From Litomosoides sigmodontis (Eukaryota; Nematoda; Chromadorea; Rhabditida; Onchocercidae), in assembly GCA_963070105.1 (NCBI GenBank), contig OY718804.1:10052817-10116816 (forward strand): DNA of 64,000 nt. The letters are read 5' to 3'. Shown piece by piece: positions 25,201 to 36,568 of this stretch (position 1 is its first letter; the number at the start of each line of letters is the position of its first letter). The translations under genes and the position numbers were made by a program. The notes below the pieces were generated by a model that worked only from the letters and a program-made list of their open reading frames with translations, was not told the DNA's origin and did not search any database.

Positions 25201-27689
25201 CGTCGCAGTAGGTGTTGTTGAAGAAAAGAAGAAAGCAACGGAAGTGATCAGTGGCAAATCAACCGGAATTCAGGAGGAATCTCGTGAGAAGTTAAGTGAG
25301 TGGACGTGCATGGTTAGCATTGCTCTAATTGAAGCGGAAAAATTTTGTTAAATGGGACGAGATGAGCGCGTTTGTATTAGAGTTATGTGATGTGATGTGA
25401 CGGTATCAATAAATGATCAAATATTTTCACATTGATCCTTTCCTTTCTCCAACAATTTCAAGTTAGCAATAAAAAGGATGGATGGACTAAGTTAAATTGA
25501 AGTAAATTTCAAGAAAAATGTTAGAAGTGAAAAATTATGCACAATTTGAAGTGTTAAAATGATTGCAGCTGTGCAGAAAGGAATTCAAGCCTTCGTCGAA
25601 CTTTCTACGTCATGTGGCGAAAGATCACCTCAAAATTTCCCTCTACAAATGTCCACTATGCAAAGGTTATGGTGGACAAGATGCGTACGAAATACGATTA
25701 CACATGCAAAAATCTCACGGTGAGTGCGTGGAGGAACCGATATCGAATATCGAAGAGTACGCGGATGAGATACAGCAGATGTATCAGCAATGCTTTCCGG
25801 AAAGAAGGCTTAAAGTAAAATTTTAGTTGAAAATTCTAAATGTGGTAAGTTGTTTGGAATCGCTTGATCGTTCATCATTTCCACCTAATTTTGTCTCAGA
25901 ACTTGTGGTCAGAGAAGAAGAAGAGGAAGAAGAAAACGGAGGAAAATGAGAGGGCTTGCGAAAGACTTAAAGTTCAATGTCAGGAATGTGGCCAGGAAAT
26001 GAAAACTGAAGATCGTCAGGTATTAAAGTCTCAGAAACAAATTATTTTTTATAACTGGATATGCCTAGCTCAGCTATCGATCTTTAATGATATTTTGATA
26101 ATGTTAGAATTTTTCATAAAATCGTAACTGCTAGATTTACGCTACGAATGGCTATTTGATTTACAGATTCATGTATACAGGCATCATTTGAAGGAGCCAA
26201 GTCTTTACCAATGTCCACTTTGCGAATTCTCCCATCACGCTTGCTCGTCGGACGTTAAAGCACACATCAGGTTAATCATATTACAATTTATGAAGTGTTC
26301 GAAATATCTGATCTTTGATCTTCATTCATTCAATTTAAGATATGCACATCGTGACAATGCAAATTTAGTGCCGACGGCAAATTTACTGAAATTTTCAAAA
26401 GAAATAGCAATATGGAATTTACGTTGTTTTCCCGGTTGGATTAATCGCCGTTTACCTGCTTCTGCACTGGAAGACTTTAATAGGTCCTTACTGCTTTTTT
26501 TCTTAACATTCAAACTAATCGCTTTAAATTTATTTGAAATTTTTAAAAATCTCATTTACATCAATCTACTGCAAATAAGGCCTCCGGTTCTAATAGATGC
26601 CGAATTTGTGGTGTGGAAGTACGTCAAACTTCACGTCATATTGCTGAAGTTCATTTGAAAATATCACTTCATCAGTGTCCTCTTTGTGATTACGGTGCTG
26701 CTGAGAGCCGTCTTGTTCGAAGACATATGAAAAATGGACATAAAAGAAAGGAAGTTAAAGTAAGTCACAGTATTATTTGGAATTTTGACGTTTTCGAACT
26801 CTTGCTATTCATTTTTTCAGTGTCATACGTTCCACTATACCTTGCTAATCCGTTAGGAACAAATTTGAACATATCTGAATGGGGTTTTATGAATTTCAAA
26901 AAAAAAAAATTCAAAGGGTCTCGAACCGATAGCTAATGTGATTGAACATCGAGCGGCTTTCTCGGAAATGCATGACCGTTGCTTTCCGGGACGACCGAAA
27001 CGTTTATCGAACATCACAATTTCTGATGAAGGACGTCGAGCGAAATGTCGTCAATGTGGCGCTACGATTAGTAAGAAACGGCGACTTACTCATTTATTGG
27101 AAAAACATCTTAAAAAAGCTATTTTTAGGTAATTTTCACTCCTGAATTGTCGTATACGTCTGCCTAGCTATTAATAAGCAAAATGCCTAAAATGCTGGTG
27201 AAATTGTATTGGAATTCATAAAATTAAATTAAACATAATATATTAAAAGAGAGCAAGTAGCACTGGAAATTATTTCAAGGCTGCTTCCGCTGATTTTCTC
27301 CCTCGGTAGAGTAAAGTTAGAAAATCAAGGCAATCATTTCATTTCATCATTTTTCCTTGCTAGATTTAACTAAATTATTGAGTGATTGAAGTGGTCCTTA
27401 GCTAATCCGTAATTGCACGAGTGAAGTTCCTCTGCTGCCAATAAATTCCCTCCTCCTCTAAATTCATTCATTTATTTTTTTTTCAATCCTTCACTTATGG
27501 TGCTCCATTATTTGAAGATGTTCGCAGTGTTCGTTCCAGTCAAGTCACGATGAGAACGCTGTAGCAACTCACATCGAACGGGAACATTGCGCACAGGGCG
27601 CTATTGTAATTAATGATCTTGTGAAGTACAAAACAGAGGCAGAAATGATAGCAAAAAGCTGCTTCTTCGATTGGCAATTATTCATTTAA
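22298..27689 (+). CDS. Seven-module C2H2 double-zinc-finger protein, function unknown
   Basis: Best model, ~898 residues. Exons: 22298-22504, 22811-22957, 23198-23455, 23621-23698, 23814-23959, 24073-24274, 24386-24481, 24614-24795, 24999-25101, 25196-25312, 25569-25814, 25900-26019, 26167-26270, 26340-26483, 26597-26759, 26917-27128, 27518-27689. All phases agree. An in-frame stop precedes the ATG. The N-terminus carries one CxxC/HxxxxHH-like finger and an acidic stretch. Then come seven copies of a module: CxxC...HxxxxH, HLKxSLYQCPLC, a second HxxxH, a PISN/YxxEI linker and a closing CFPGW/R. They start at about residues 135, 275, 372, 511, 621, 718 and 815. This suggests a nuclear nucleic-acid-binding protein, but target and role are unknown. 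Several acceptors (AAG/ or TAATAG/) are weak and were fixed by module alignment. The donor of exon 1 is the least certain junction. Confidence 0.85.
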
Positions 27690-28429
27690 AGAGTTTTCTC
27701 GCTAGCTGTCATTTAGGCAAAGATGAAGCTTTGGAAGAGTTCAAACAACCATTCCTACCATGGAACTGTACGAGTAGTAACTCTGTACTCCTTACTCTCT
27801 CCACTTATCTGTCTTACGACTGTTCATTGTTTTTGTTTTTCTAAAACTTCAACTTTTCAATTGTAACACTGAAAGATTTTCTGCTTCAATAATTTCAATA
27901 ATTTTTTACAAATTATTTAAATTTCTCATCGCTTTTCTTCCTATCCACCCACCCACTCTGTCACGAATATGCGCAATGTTGTGTGTAGCATTAGGAAGTC
28001 TGATGATTACTGGAATTTTCTCATCTCACACTTATCATTTCTTGGATAGCTTTGAATTGAATTGAAATAAAATAGTTGGCTTGGCTTTTTGTTGTGTGTT
28101 AGCTACAACTTGGCATACTTGAAATCTGAGATTTAATGATTACACTGTTTAGTGTTTGTATTCATTGAAAAATAATTTTGAATTTTAATTTGCTGTATGA
28201 AAAACTTTCCTGCAGAATTGATTCATTGTCATTTGTTGTTCTTTTTTTGCAACAAAGAGAGCAACTAAGAAATATTTTACTGGGAAATGAGAAAAGTTGG
28301 GAGGGAGAGAGGGAGGGAAGTAAGTGAGGTGAAATGATAATAACAATAACAACAACAAAATAAACACTCATATGTGAGCCGAGCCGTCGCCGCTTCGGCG
28401 CATTTATCATCGTAACAAATAATTGAGCA
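27690..28429. other. Spacer between the zinc-finger gene and Twist
   Basis: 740 bp with the zinc-finger 3' UTR and presumably the proximal Twist promoter. No additional exon is visible. Confidence 0.6.
28066..28071 (+). promoter_or_regulatory. Polyadenylation signal AATAAA for the zinc-finger gene
   Basis: Canonical AATAAA about 377 nt after the stop codon. Confidence 0.5.
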
Positions 28430-29992
28430 ATGAGTGGAATGGTGATGGTAAGTTAGATGGAAGAAGAAGAAAGGGAAGGAGAAGGGGAAAAGGCGTTGGT
28501 TGTAAGCAGGGAGTTTTGATAAAGCCTTCTAGCAACTCATAGCTTATCCCTCCAGATGGTTACCAGAAGACGGTCTAATAGGCGTAAGGTATTTCGCTTC
28601 TTTCTTTTTTTCACATTTCAAAATTAGCAGTTAAATTCACCTCATTAAGTATATTTAACCAATCAACAATGTATGGGTAACTCAATTTATATCTTTTAAA
28701 CATTTTTGAAATCGTTGAAGAAAAAGAAATTTTTTTTTGCGCGACTTCTTTTCTCCAGCACGTGTACGTCCGTATGTGCGTGCGTACGTGCGTGTGCGTG
28801 TGTGTGTCAATTTTATCTTTTAAAATGAGCAGCTATTAGTTCACAGATCATTCAGTACACAATAAGTAACCTAACCTTAACAGCAATCATGAAAGTTGCT
28901 AATTTATTAATAAATACTTTTCATCGGATTGATTGTATTCAAATATACTTCATTGAATATCCATTGCTTACTAGCATTTATATAAGTAATTATTTTTTGA
29001 AAGAGAACAAAATTATTCAATTTATTTATTGCTGCTAAGTTTCGTTATTGAATTGCAAGAATTCATTTCACTCTCTTTGTTGATAAGTGAAATTTTGATG
29101 CTTTTGAGTGATATATTCGATCAAAACCTTTAAAATCATAACAAGTAATTAAAAATTCACTTAAATAATCATCATTTAAATTCGTTTAAAATTAAAATTT
29201 GCAAATTTCTTTCATATTTTATTACTACAACAATTACTCTATCATGTTCCTAAATTGCTTTCCTCAAATATTTTCTCATTGATATCCTTATCACCACCAC
29301 TATCACTGTCAGTATGACAGGGTGATAATCCAGAAGAAGCGTTGCAACAACGTGTCGCAGCGAATCGTCGTGAGCGACAGCGAACTAAAGAATTAAATGA
29401 TGCGTTTGCTATTTTGCGACGAATTGTTCCGTCGTTGCCGTCGGATAAAATGAGTAAAATTCACACGCTACGTATTGCTACAGATTACATCCGCTTCCTC
29501 GATCAGGTCTTTTCAACAATTCTTTACAATTTGAAATTTTTTCACTTTACTTTTACAGTGTGAGAATTGTTGAATTTATGAATTTTAGATGAACGGTGAT
29601 GGTTGTCGATTATTTGGATGTGAAATGCAACTCTGTGATGGCAATTTGCAAACAACGTTCAACATGTGGAGAGGCGGAATGGCTTCGCTACCGCACTATT
29701 ACTCAAACGATACGTCATCGATGCAAACTTTCATCAAGACAGGTTGTTTCAGCTTTTGCTACAAACCTTATTAAAATTACCGAGCATAGGCTTCTAACTA
29801 TTGCTAGCACTTTTCTATCTTTGAAAGCAAAATTTTTTTTCTTACTTAAATTTTATTGGTTGAATTATAGAGGAGGAAAATGGTTGGTTTCATGAAAACA
29901 GCGAAGGGAATGCTTCCGCAACCGTAACTACGCCAGGAACAGTAGGCATGCCAGCAGTAACAAGAAATGTGGGGCAGAGAAATTTGATGTAA
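28430..29992 (+). CDS. hlh-8: Twist-family bHLH transcription factor (HLH-8-like)
   Basis: Secure exons: 29321-29506, 29589-29742 and 29871-29992. The first encodes the bHLH domain with the basic region [19 protein letters not shown] and helix 2 [20 protein letters not shown], very close to C. elegans HLH-8. The second contains [11 protein letters not shown], a block shared with nematode Twist after the bHLH. The last ends in TAA at 29992. In-frame TGA upstream of the bHLH exon forces earlier exons. The best candidates are two small phase-0 exons: 28430-28447 (MSGMVM, donor GTAAGT) and 28556-28588 ([11 protein letters not shown], acceptor CCTCCAG, donor GTATTT). The second could also hold the start. 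The model gives ~170 residues, similar to C. elegans HLH-8. Twist factors bind E-boxes (CANNTG) as dimers with E/Daughterless proteins. In C. elegans HLH-8 acts in the postembryonic mesoderm. bHLH identity is secure, the N-terminus is inferred. Confidence 0.9.
28760..28807. repeat. GT-rich imperfect repeat in Twist intron
   Basis: CGTGTACGTCCGTATGTGCG-like units passing into GTGTGTGT, between the candidate upstream exon and the bHLH exon. Confidence 0.8.
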
Positions 29993-32900
29993 TCCAATGA
30001 AAGTGTAAACTATTCGAGCAAAAAAAAAAAGAGAGTGAAGAGGTTGGGATGAGTGATAAGATAGGAGTGAAAGGATGTCTGAATGACTTATTACTCTTTT
30101 TTAAATTACTTCGAAAGATTGCTTAATCCATAAACCTATCCTATCCGCTTTGTTTATTGTACATTTGCTATTCGTAGGGAACATAAAAAGAAAACAACGA
30201 TAACTGTCTCTTTGTGTTTTTTTTTCCTTTGTAAACAAACCTCACAGAATGATGCGTAACTTTCGGATTAAAAGCAAACGCCTTTCTATGGGTCTTCGTT
30301 AGGTCAGAAAGGTATGAATGAAGTGATTGATGGTACGTATCAGTTTACACGTACCACCACCTACCCTCATTACACGTAGTATTCGTTTTCCTGAATTAGT
30401 GAGGCAGAGACAAAGTGACAATCGCTAGAAAGGATAGGATTTCGTTCCTTTTCTTCCTTTTTTCTTTTTTTGGCCAATTGCAAATTGAGAGGTATCATTT
30501 GGTGTTTGATCGATTAATCTGATAAATAATTCTTCCATTCACTTAAATCTAACAACATCAATCTTTTACGTTTACTGATAACAATCTACTGAAAATATCA
30601 ATTATCATATCAATTTCATCCACCTGATAGCAATCAAATGAAATTATTCTGAAGGAGAGAAAGCGAGAGAGAGATCGAGAGAGAGAGAGAGAGAGAGGGA
30701 AAGAGCGAAGAAAAACATTCTGAAAGTGTTGAACAAAAGCGATTGTGAGAAAATTTAATTAAAATTTATTTCAGCGAAAAGAATGAGAAATGCTAAAAAT
30801 CATACTGTAGTTGTGGGGTGATTGCAAGTGATGAAGAAGATGTGATGATATTTGAGATGATGATATTTGTTACGATGAAAAGTGAGATAAGAGAGGAAAG
30901 AAGGAGAGGGAGAGAGAGAGGGAGAGAGGTAACGTTGAGTTTTACTACTCAGAACTGTGCCACATATTGCTTACAGATGCTAAGCAGTGATCATAAACAA
31001 TAGCTTAGCAATAATGAATCAAGCAAGCCCGAGCAAACGACTTCCAATTCTCGACATCGATCGATAGGGCGGTCGAAAAAATTTTTCTTCGAAGTGAAAC
31101 ATCAAAGGAAACAAGCCGAAAGTGATGGAAATTTTATTGAAATTATTCCCAGATGTTAGAGCATTGGATCGCTGAGGTCAATGTTTCATCCACCAGAACT
31201 ATGTTTGTAATATTAGTGGGAAAATTATTCTGACAGATCGCACTTTTCCTTACAAATGAATCTTTTACAACCGATAGTTGTCGTTGTAAGCAGAAGATTC
31301 GTACCGTAACCCTTCGAGTACAGTAATAAACGACTTCAATCCGTCGTAGCGTCTAGAAATTAGACTTTTTTTTTTCTTTCAAACGATTAGCAATTTCGCA
31401 TTGTTTCGCCTTGCGATGAATTAATTTATTTGTGCTCGTCTTTTCCGCACAGAAGCGCAATCACTTCTCTGAGCTTTCTGTCCTCTCTTTTCCTCATTGC
31501 TCGTTAATAGCTTTTCAAGAAAATCACATTAATTTTGCAATGTGAAAAGTTTGCCGTGACAGTTGCGAGTAATCATAACTTTCTAACATTTAAATTAAAA
31601 GCGCAAATATCTCTTTTAGAAATAGACTTCCTAAAATTTGCACCAAAAAGTTAATAAAGAATTTAGCCTTTTTTGAAATAAATTGAATGGCACTGATGAA
31701 TTGTTATGTTTTTGTTGATTTTCTCAAAAATTTTTTGCTAAGAAATTTTTGCTACATCGTTTAATTAATTTAGGACGTCAAATCAAACATTAAAGAATAA
31801 CATTTCGTTTGTTAAGTTAAACTGGAATTTTTCTCTTTTTGGGAATTTAATCCTAACAGTTAATTGCAGTTCAAAATGTTTTTCATATGCTTCTTATTGA
31901 TCCATGTTTTGAACAAATTTCACATGAGAGATGACACAATGCAAATAATTTAATGAAATATTTAAAATTGACATTTGGTAAATATTTCATAACTTTTTCA
32001 ATTAAATACTTGTCTGCTTGATTTTCAATTTATTTTCACCTTTTTCACTTGATGATTTCCCGTCTTATATGTTAGAAAATAGCACCTATCCCACTTGTCC
32101 ATGTACCATTTCCTACGGAAATCTAACAAACTGGGAATTGTTACGGAAAATAAATCCGAAAAAATGTTGGTGAATGTCATTGTTGAAAAGACATATAAAT
32201 TTCATAAATATTTATGTGAGTGACCAAAACATGCTAAAGGTCACATAAAAGGTCAACAATAGTTCAATGCAACGCTTCGTGAACATTGCAATTGAAGTGA
32301 AATGAAACTTTCGCAATATCGGTCAATTTCAAAAAAAATCTTTTTTCTTTTTTACCAAGTCAATGGAACATACAAAAATGTGGAAAATCTTTTTAAGTCT
32401 ATTTTAATCAAAACAAATCACTTAGCTCTTTTATTTTCCTTTTTCGAAAAATTGAATTCATTGTGGATCAGCGGTCAGTTCAGAGATCACGCTGCATGCG
32501 TGTATGAATGAATTGTTAAAATACAAGTACAATTTTAGTATTTGCCCATATGAAAACAACGATAAAATTAAAATTATCTTTTGAATCAAATAAAATTAGC
32601 AATAATTAAATCTATTCATTGCTAATAAGAACTTCCAACATTATTTTACAGCATTCTCATCGTGCTTTATCAATCAGTTAATTTAACGTCGAACTTTTAA
32701 AGTAGGATAATGTCGACCATCTTACTTTAAAATTGATCAAAGTTATTCAGAAATCACTTGAAATCTCTCCACCAAAACTGTACAAGTAAGCCTTTTCAAG
32801 AAAAAATTCAGCAATATCTGATTGATATTGAAATGCTTTCTCTTTTCTTGCACAGGAAACCTGAAAGGCTAGCTTTGATATTTTCCACAAGTGTAGACCT

Positions 32901-33302
32901 ATTTCGGGAAAAAGAGCATTAGACGCAAACTGTCATCGCAAGGTAAATCACAGCGAAATCACTAAATGCTTCCTTTCTGCCATTTTTTCCGACCACTTCG
33001 ATAATTTATAAATTTGAATTTAATATTCACCAAAATAAAATGTGAAAGGAAAGAAAAAAATGCTGAGCGGTACGTGCAGAGGCGTAACATCAAAATTGCT
33101 ACTCTAAAAGCTTCAAAATTCTTGTATGACAGGTTGCAGTTCTTTGTTCAAACTTCGAGTAACCACTTTAAAAGTTATAAAAAAATTTACCCACTATACT
33201 CTTTTTGTGCTTTTTAATTCATTCATAAATCACAATCACAAACGTTTGAAACATTTAAATTTCACGCTAACTTTAGTTAAAGCTACTACTGCGCTATCAT
33301 TA
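29993..33302. other. Gene-free stretch between Twist and the SBSPON-like gene
   Basis: About 3.3 kb separating two convergent genes, so it should hold both 3' UTRs. GA-rich microsatellites lie at 30664-30700 and about 30890-30930. I see no coding exon or RNA gene. Confidence 0.6.
30664..30700. repeat. GA microsatellite
   Basis: About 37 bp of GAGA repeat with one GATCGA interruption. Confidence 0.9.
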
Positions 33303-36300
33303 TTAAACAAATAAGAATGCGTCATGCATTGGAAAATTTGTCCCACAACGGCAACTGTCCGTTCGGAATAGCCGTTTCCAGATTCCGTTACACGATTTTG
33401 GCCCGATCAACTTCCAGAATCCGTTCTCGCCATCTCTTGAGTCCGATATGCATCTGAAACGGCATGCCATCTTAAGCACCGCCAATTCTTAGGCTATCTG
33501 CTCGAACCTTTCCCCTTTTGCCACCAAAGTTAAGCCAATTAATTGCAAAGAGAAAATTTGTAACAAACGTATTGGTATTGCCGTGTGTTTGCGCTTCTGG
33601 TTGACATTCCACGCAGATGCTGTTGCCCGTATAAAGTTTGCCAGTAATTTTCTCATCGACGCAATTCGAATTCACCCAACCCAATTCGTAAATTCCACAG
33701 TAACTGAATGGCTCCACGCAATAAGGGGTCAAAGTTCAATCGATTAAGCAGAGAAGGAGCAGGAAAGGAAAACGAACAACTGTTGCTGATGCTCGTTTTT
33801 TTTTTTTAAATTCTAACTTAAACAAATTTACTTTTTTGAATTATTGAAAATTAATAGAAATGAAAATTCGGTAAGTGTGAATGTCTAGTACAACACTTAT
33901 CAATCATATTGATCATTGGTCGTTTCAAAAGCTAACTAAATTAATTTGCTTCCGTTATCAGCAACACCTCGATGAATGTAACCACTGCTAGATTTCTCTC
34001 GTGCTTCCTTGTACAAATAATCCAGAATAAGTGCTACAGGCGTGACTTCTAAACAGGTCAATTATTATTTACAAATTAAAAAAAAATTAGAAATCAGAAG
34101 CAAAAATTTTATTTCAAGTAAAGTTTTTAAATTTTAACTGTAGGAAGAAAGAGTTTTCGAATACTAGTATAGCCAATCTGTTTGGAATTTGAAGTTACTT
34201 TTTTTTTTTTTACTTTAGGATTGGAAATTTCCTAGCAAACGGACAAACGTGCCTGACTGATATTGCTGCTGCCCATTTTCGGGACATTCTTTGAAGCAAC
34301 TCATTTTTTCAATCAATGACGGACATTCCATTCCGCCGTGCTCCGCTCTCCTGCTAATTGTACGTGTCCGAGTTTGTACGCCAGCTCCGCAATTTCCCTC
34401 ATCCGGAATACAATCGGACCATGTTGACCATTCGTTGGGAACACAATCAGATGCTATAATTTAAAAATTTTCCAATTAACTTCTTCCTAAATTTGATATT
34501 TGACGAAAGCATCAGAGAAGCTAATTTTGTTCCTTCAAATTCTTTTCGAAAAAAAAATAAAAAAAATTAAGTTTGTAAACTGCAAAACTTAAAATTGACA
34601 ACTAAGAGTAATGATAGCGGTAGTAGCTGTCGTAATGAATGAATTTTAATAATGAATGGCTTACGTGGACAAGTGGATGAGTAATCGGAGCAGCAATCCT
34701 GAAATGTCACGCATTTCTCATCGCAATAGCACAGGCGATCATGTGGCATTCCGTTGCTCGCTCGAAGTTCTAATTTTGTTTGATTGCTTGACCACTCAAT
34801 ACCTCGTGAATTCTTTATTGCTAATGGCATATATCGATCTAATAATGAGTAACTGAAATGTTTAACCTTTAATTTTTAATAACAGAACGATAGATGAAAG
34901 GACCGACTTGTCGAGAACTAGAAATGAGGTCAGTATAAATTACAGAAATCTGCAAATCATTGGTCACTTCATTAGTAAGAGGACTGGTTAGCAGCAGTCT
35001 AGCTAGCTCTTTGCTATGTTCAATACCAACCTTATACAATAGCAATTAGCCTCTCTGTAACTTGGCCACCGCTAAAGTAACTGCACGTATAACCTTTGTT
35101 ACTTGGTGATATGCATTTTGTTTCAAGATGCCGCTTTAACCTCACTCAAACTCACTGATTGTAAACTCTTATTTACTTGTAATCAACTTTCAAGACTAAG
35201 TAGGCCACTCTTACACTTACACCTATATATATATATATATAGAAATCCTTTAGCCTAATCAGATCAAGGAGTCAGTCAGTTTGTCAGAAAGCAGGAGTGG
35301 ACAATCAGCAACAATGAAGGAGTCCCAATCACAGTGGCCTTTCCCTTACCAGTCCACTTCATGCTTACTTCGCAACTGCGACTGTATCCCTATCGCACAC
35401 CGTGGTACCACAAGAAGTATTCCAGTACTGCTCATATTCTAAGCTAAGTGCTACTTTAAGCGAATAAACTAATTAATCGTGCTGCTCTTCGGCTACACAG
35501 ATGGACGAGTACCCAAACCACACGTGAGTTCTCCATCATTCACAGCACGACTAACTCAACGTGAACTTCATTTCCACAGAAATTGTTCCGTCCTCTTCAA
35601 TGAAATACATTGACTATTTTCTATAAACCCCAACCGTCCATTAGTGGAAATTGAAGAAAAAGTGTAGGTATTTAAAAGATGGTTAGCGATAGAGGTTGAA
35701 TTACCGAATGAGTTTGTTGCGTTGGTAGTAACGTGTTTTTTCCGGTTTCTCTTCTTTTTCATAAAACGGTTGACCGAAGGTCAGCTGATAACGAAAGGAT
35801 GGTAGTGTTGTGGTTGTACGACTAAGAAATTTTGTCGCTTGCTTTTCCTCTCCACGTTTTTTCACGGAACCTTTGAGTAAATTATAAGCTAAAATAGAAT
35901 ATAATAAACATTCACGTTAATACTATCGCTGTGAGGAAATAATGGATGGCCATTAGAAATGAGTTGGAACGGAAATTTTTAATCTTACATTGTTGTACTA
36001 TATGCACAACCACACCACCTCATTCCATTATTTCACTAATAAACGATTTAGTTGAAATTTGAAAAAAACAAGTGGCAGTCACTTCTTAAAATTAGCAGTC
36101 AAATTAGCAAAATTAGCAAAACTTAAAGTTAGCAGTCAGTCTTAAAACAGCCACTTCTCTAAATAAATGCAAGAGGATGAGAAACTGACCGTCATTGGTG
36201 ACTGTTGCAAATTTCATGCTATTATCATCTAATGTTAACAAATCTTGCAATATCAGTTTGCTAGTTCGTTTCACTTTCCTATTCATCCGTTTGCCGCGCT

Positions 36301-36568
36301 GTGATTTCGGCGACCCTTGCCGTTGAAATTTCGCAGCTAACTGACCAACGACAATTGCGTCATCAACGGCGACGCAAGTGTAATTATCGCCCAAGCAGCA
36401 CAGACGCTTCTGATAACAACCGGACTGACTGATAGATGCCAGTGCTAGCACGATGCACAGCACTGTTAACAGCCAATCTGATACACTGATAAGCATCTTC
36501 CTCGTCCACCACGCACGGTCATTAATACTGCAAAAATTCGTTGCAATAACAACTCCTCGCATTTTCAA
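33303..36568 (-). CDS. SBSPON-like secreted protein (somatomedin-B plus thrombospondin type 1)
   Basis: Seven minus-strand exons: 36190-36568, 35705-35888, 34665-34852, 34241-34453, ~33966-34048, 33569-~33711 and 33303-33453. Starting at the Met at 36496 gives ~422 residues with signal peptide MLISVSDWLLTVLCIVLALA. An upstream in-frame Met at 36568 would add 24. Ten somatomedin-B cysteines are visible (GCYQKRLCC...C, then CYCDEKC...DCC...C), split by ~163 residues. Then comes a TSP1 repeat with WSTW (W235, W238), and a C-terminal region ending DSCRCGTNFPMHDAFLFV that aligns with the end of human SBSPON. Domain order matches SBSPON, an extracellular-matrix protein of poorly known function. The junction between exons 5 and 6 is uncertain: the strong acceptor CCATTCAG at 33704-33706 is out of phase with available donors, so I used a weaker in-phase site. 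A small missed exon is possible. Confidence 0.88.
35223..35241. repeat. AT microsatellite in an SBSPON-like intron
   Basis: Short perfect TATATA run within the intron between exons 2 and 3. Confidence 0.8.

Noticed and set aside
31685..31708. AATGGCACTG-ATGAATT, resembling the nematode miR-228 mature sequence
   Set aside because: One base is missing from the match, and neither flank within ~60 nt contains a complementary arm, so no precursor hairpin forms.
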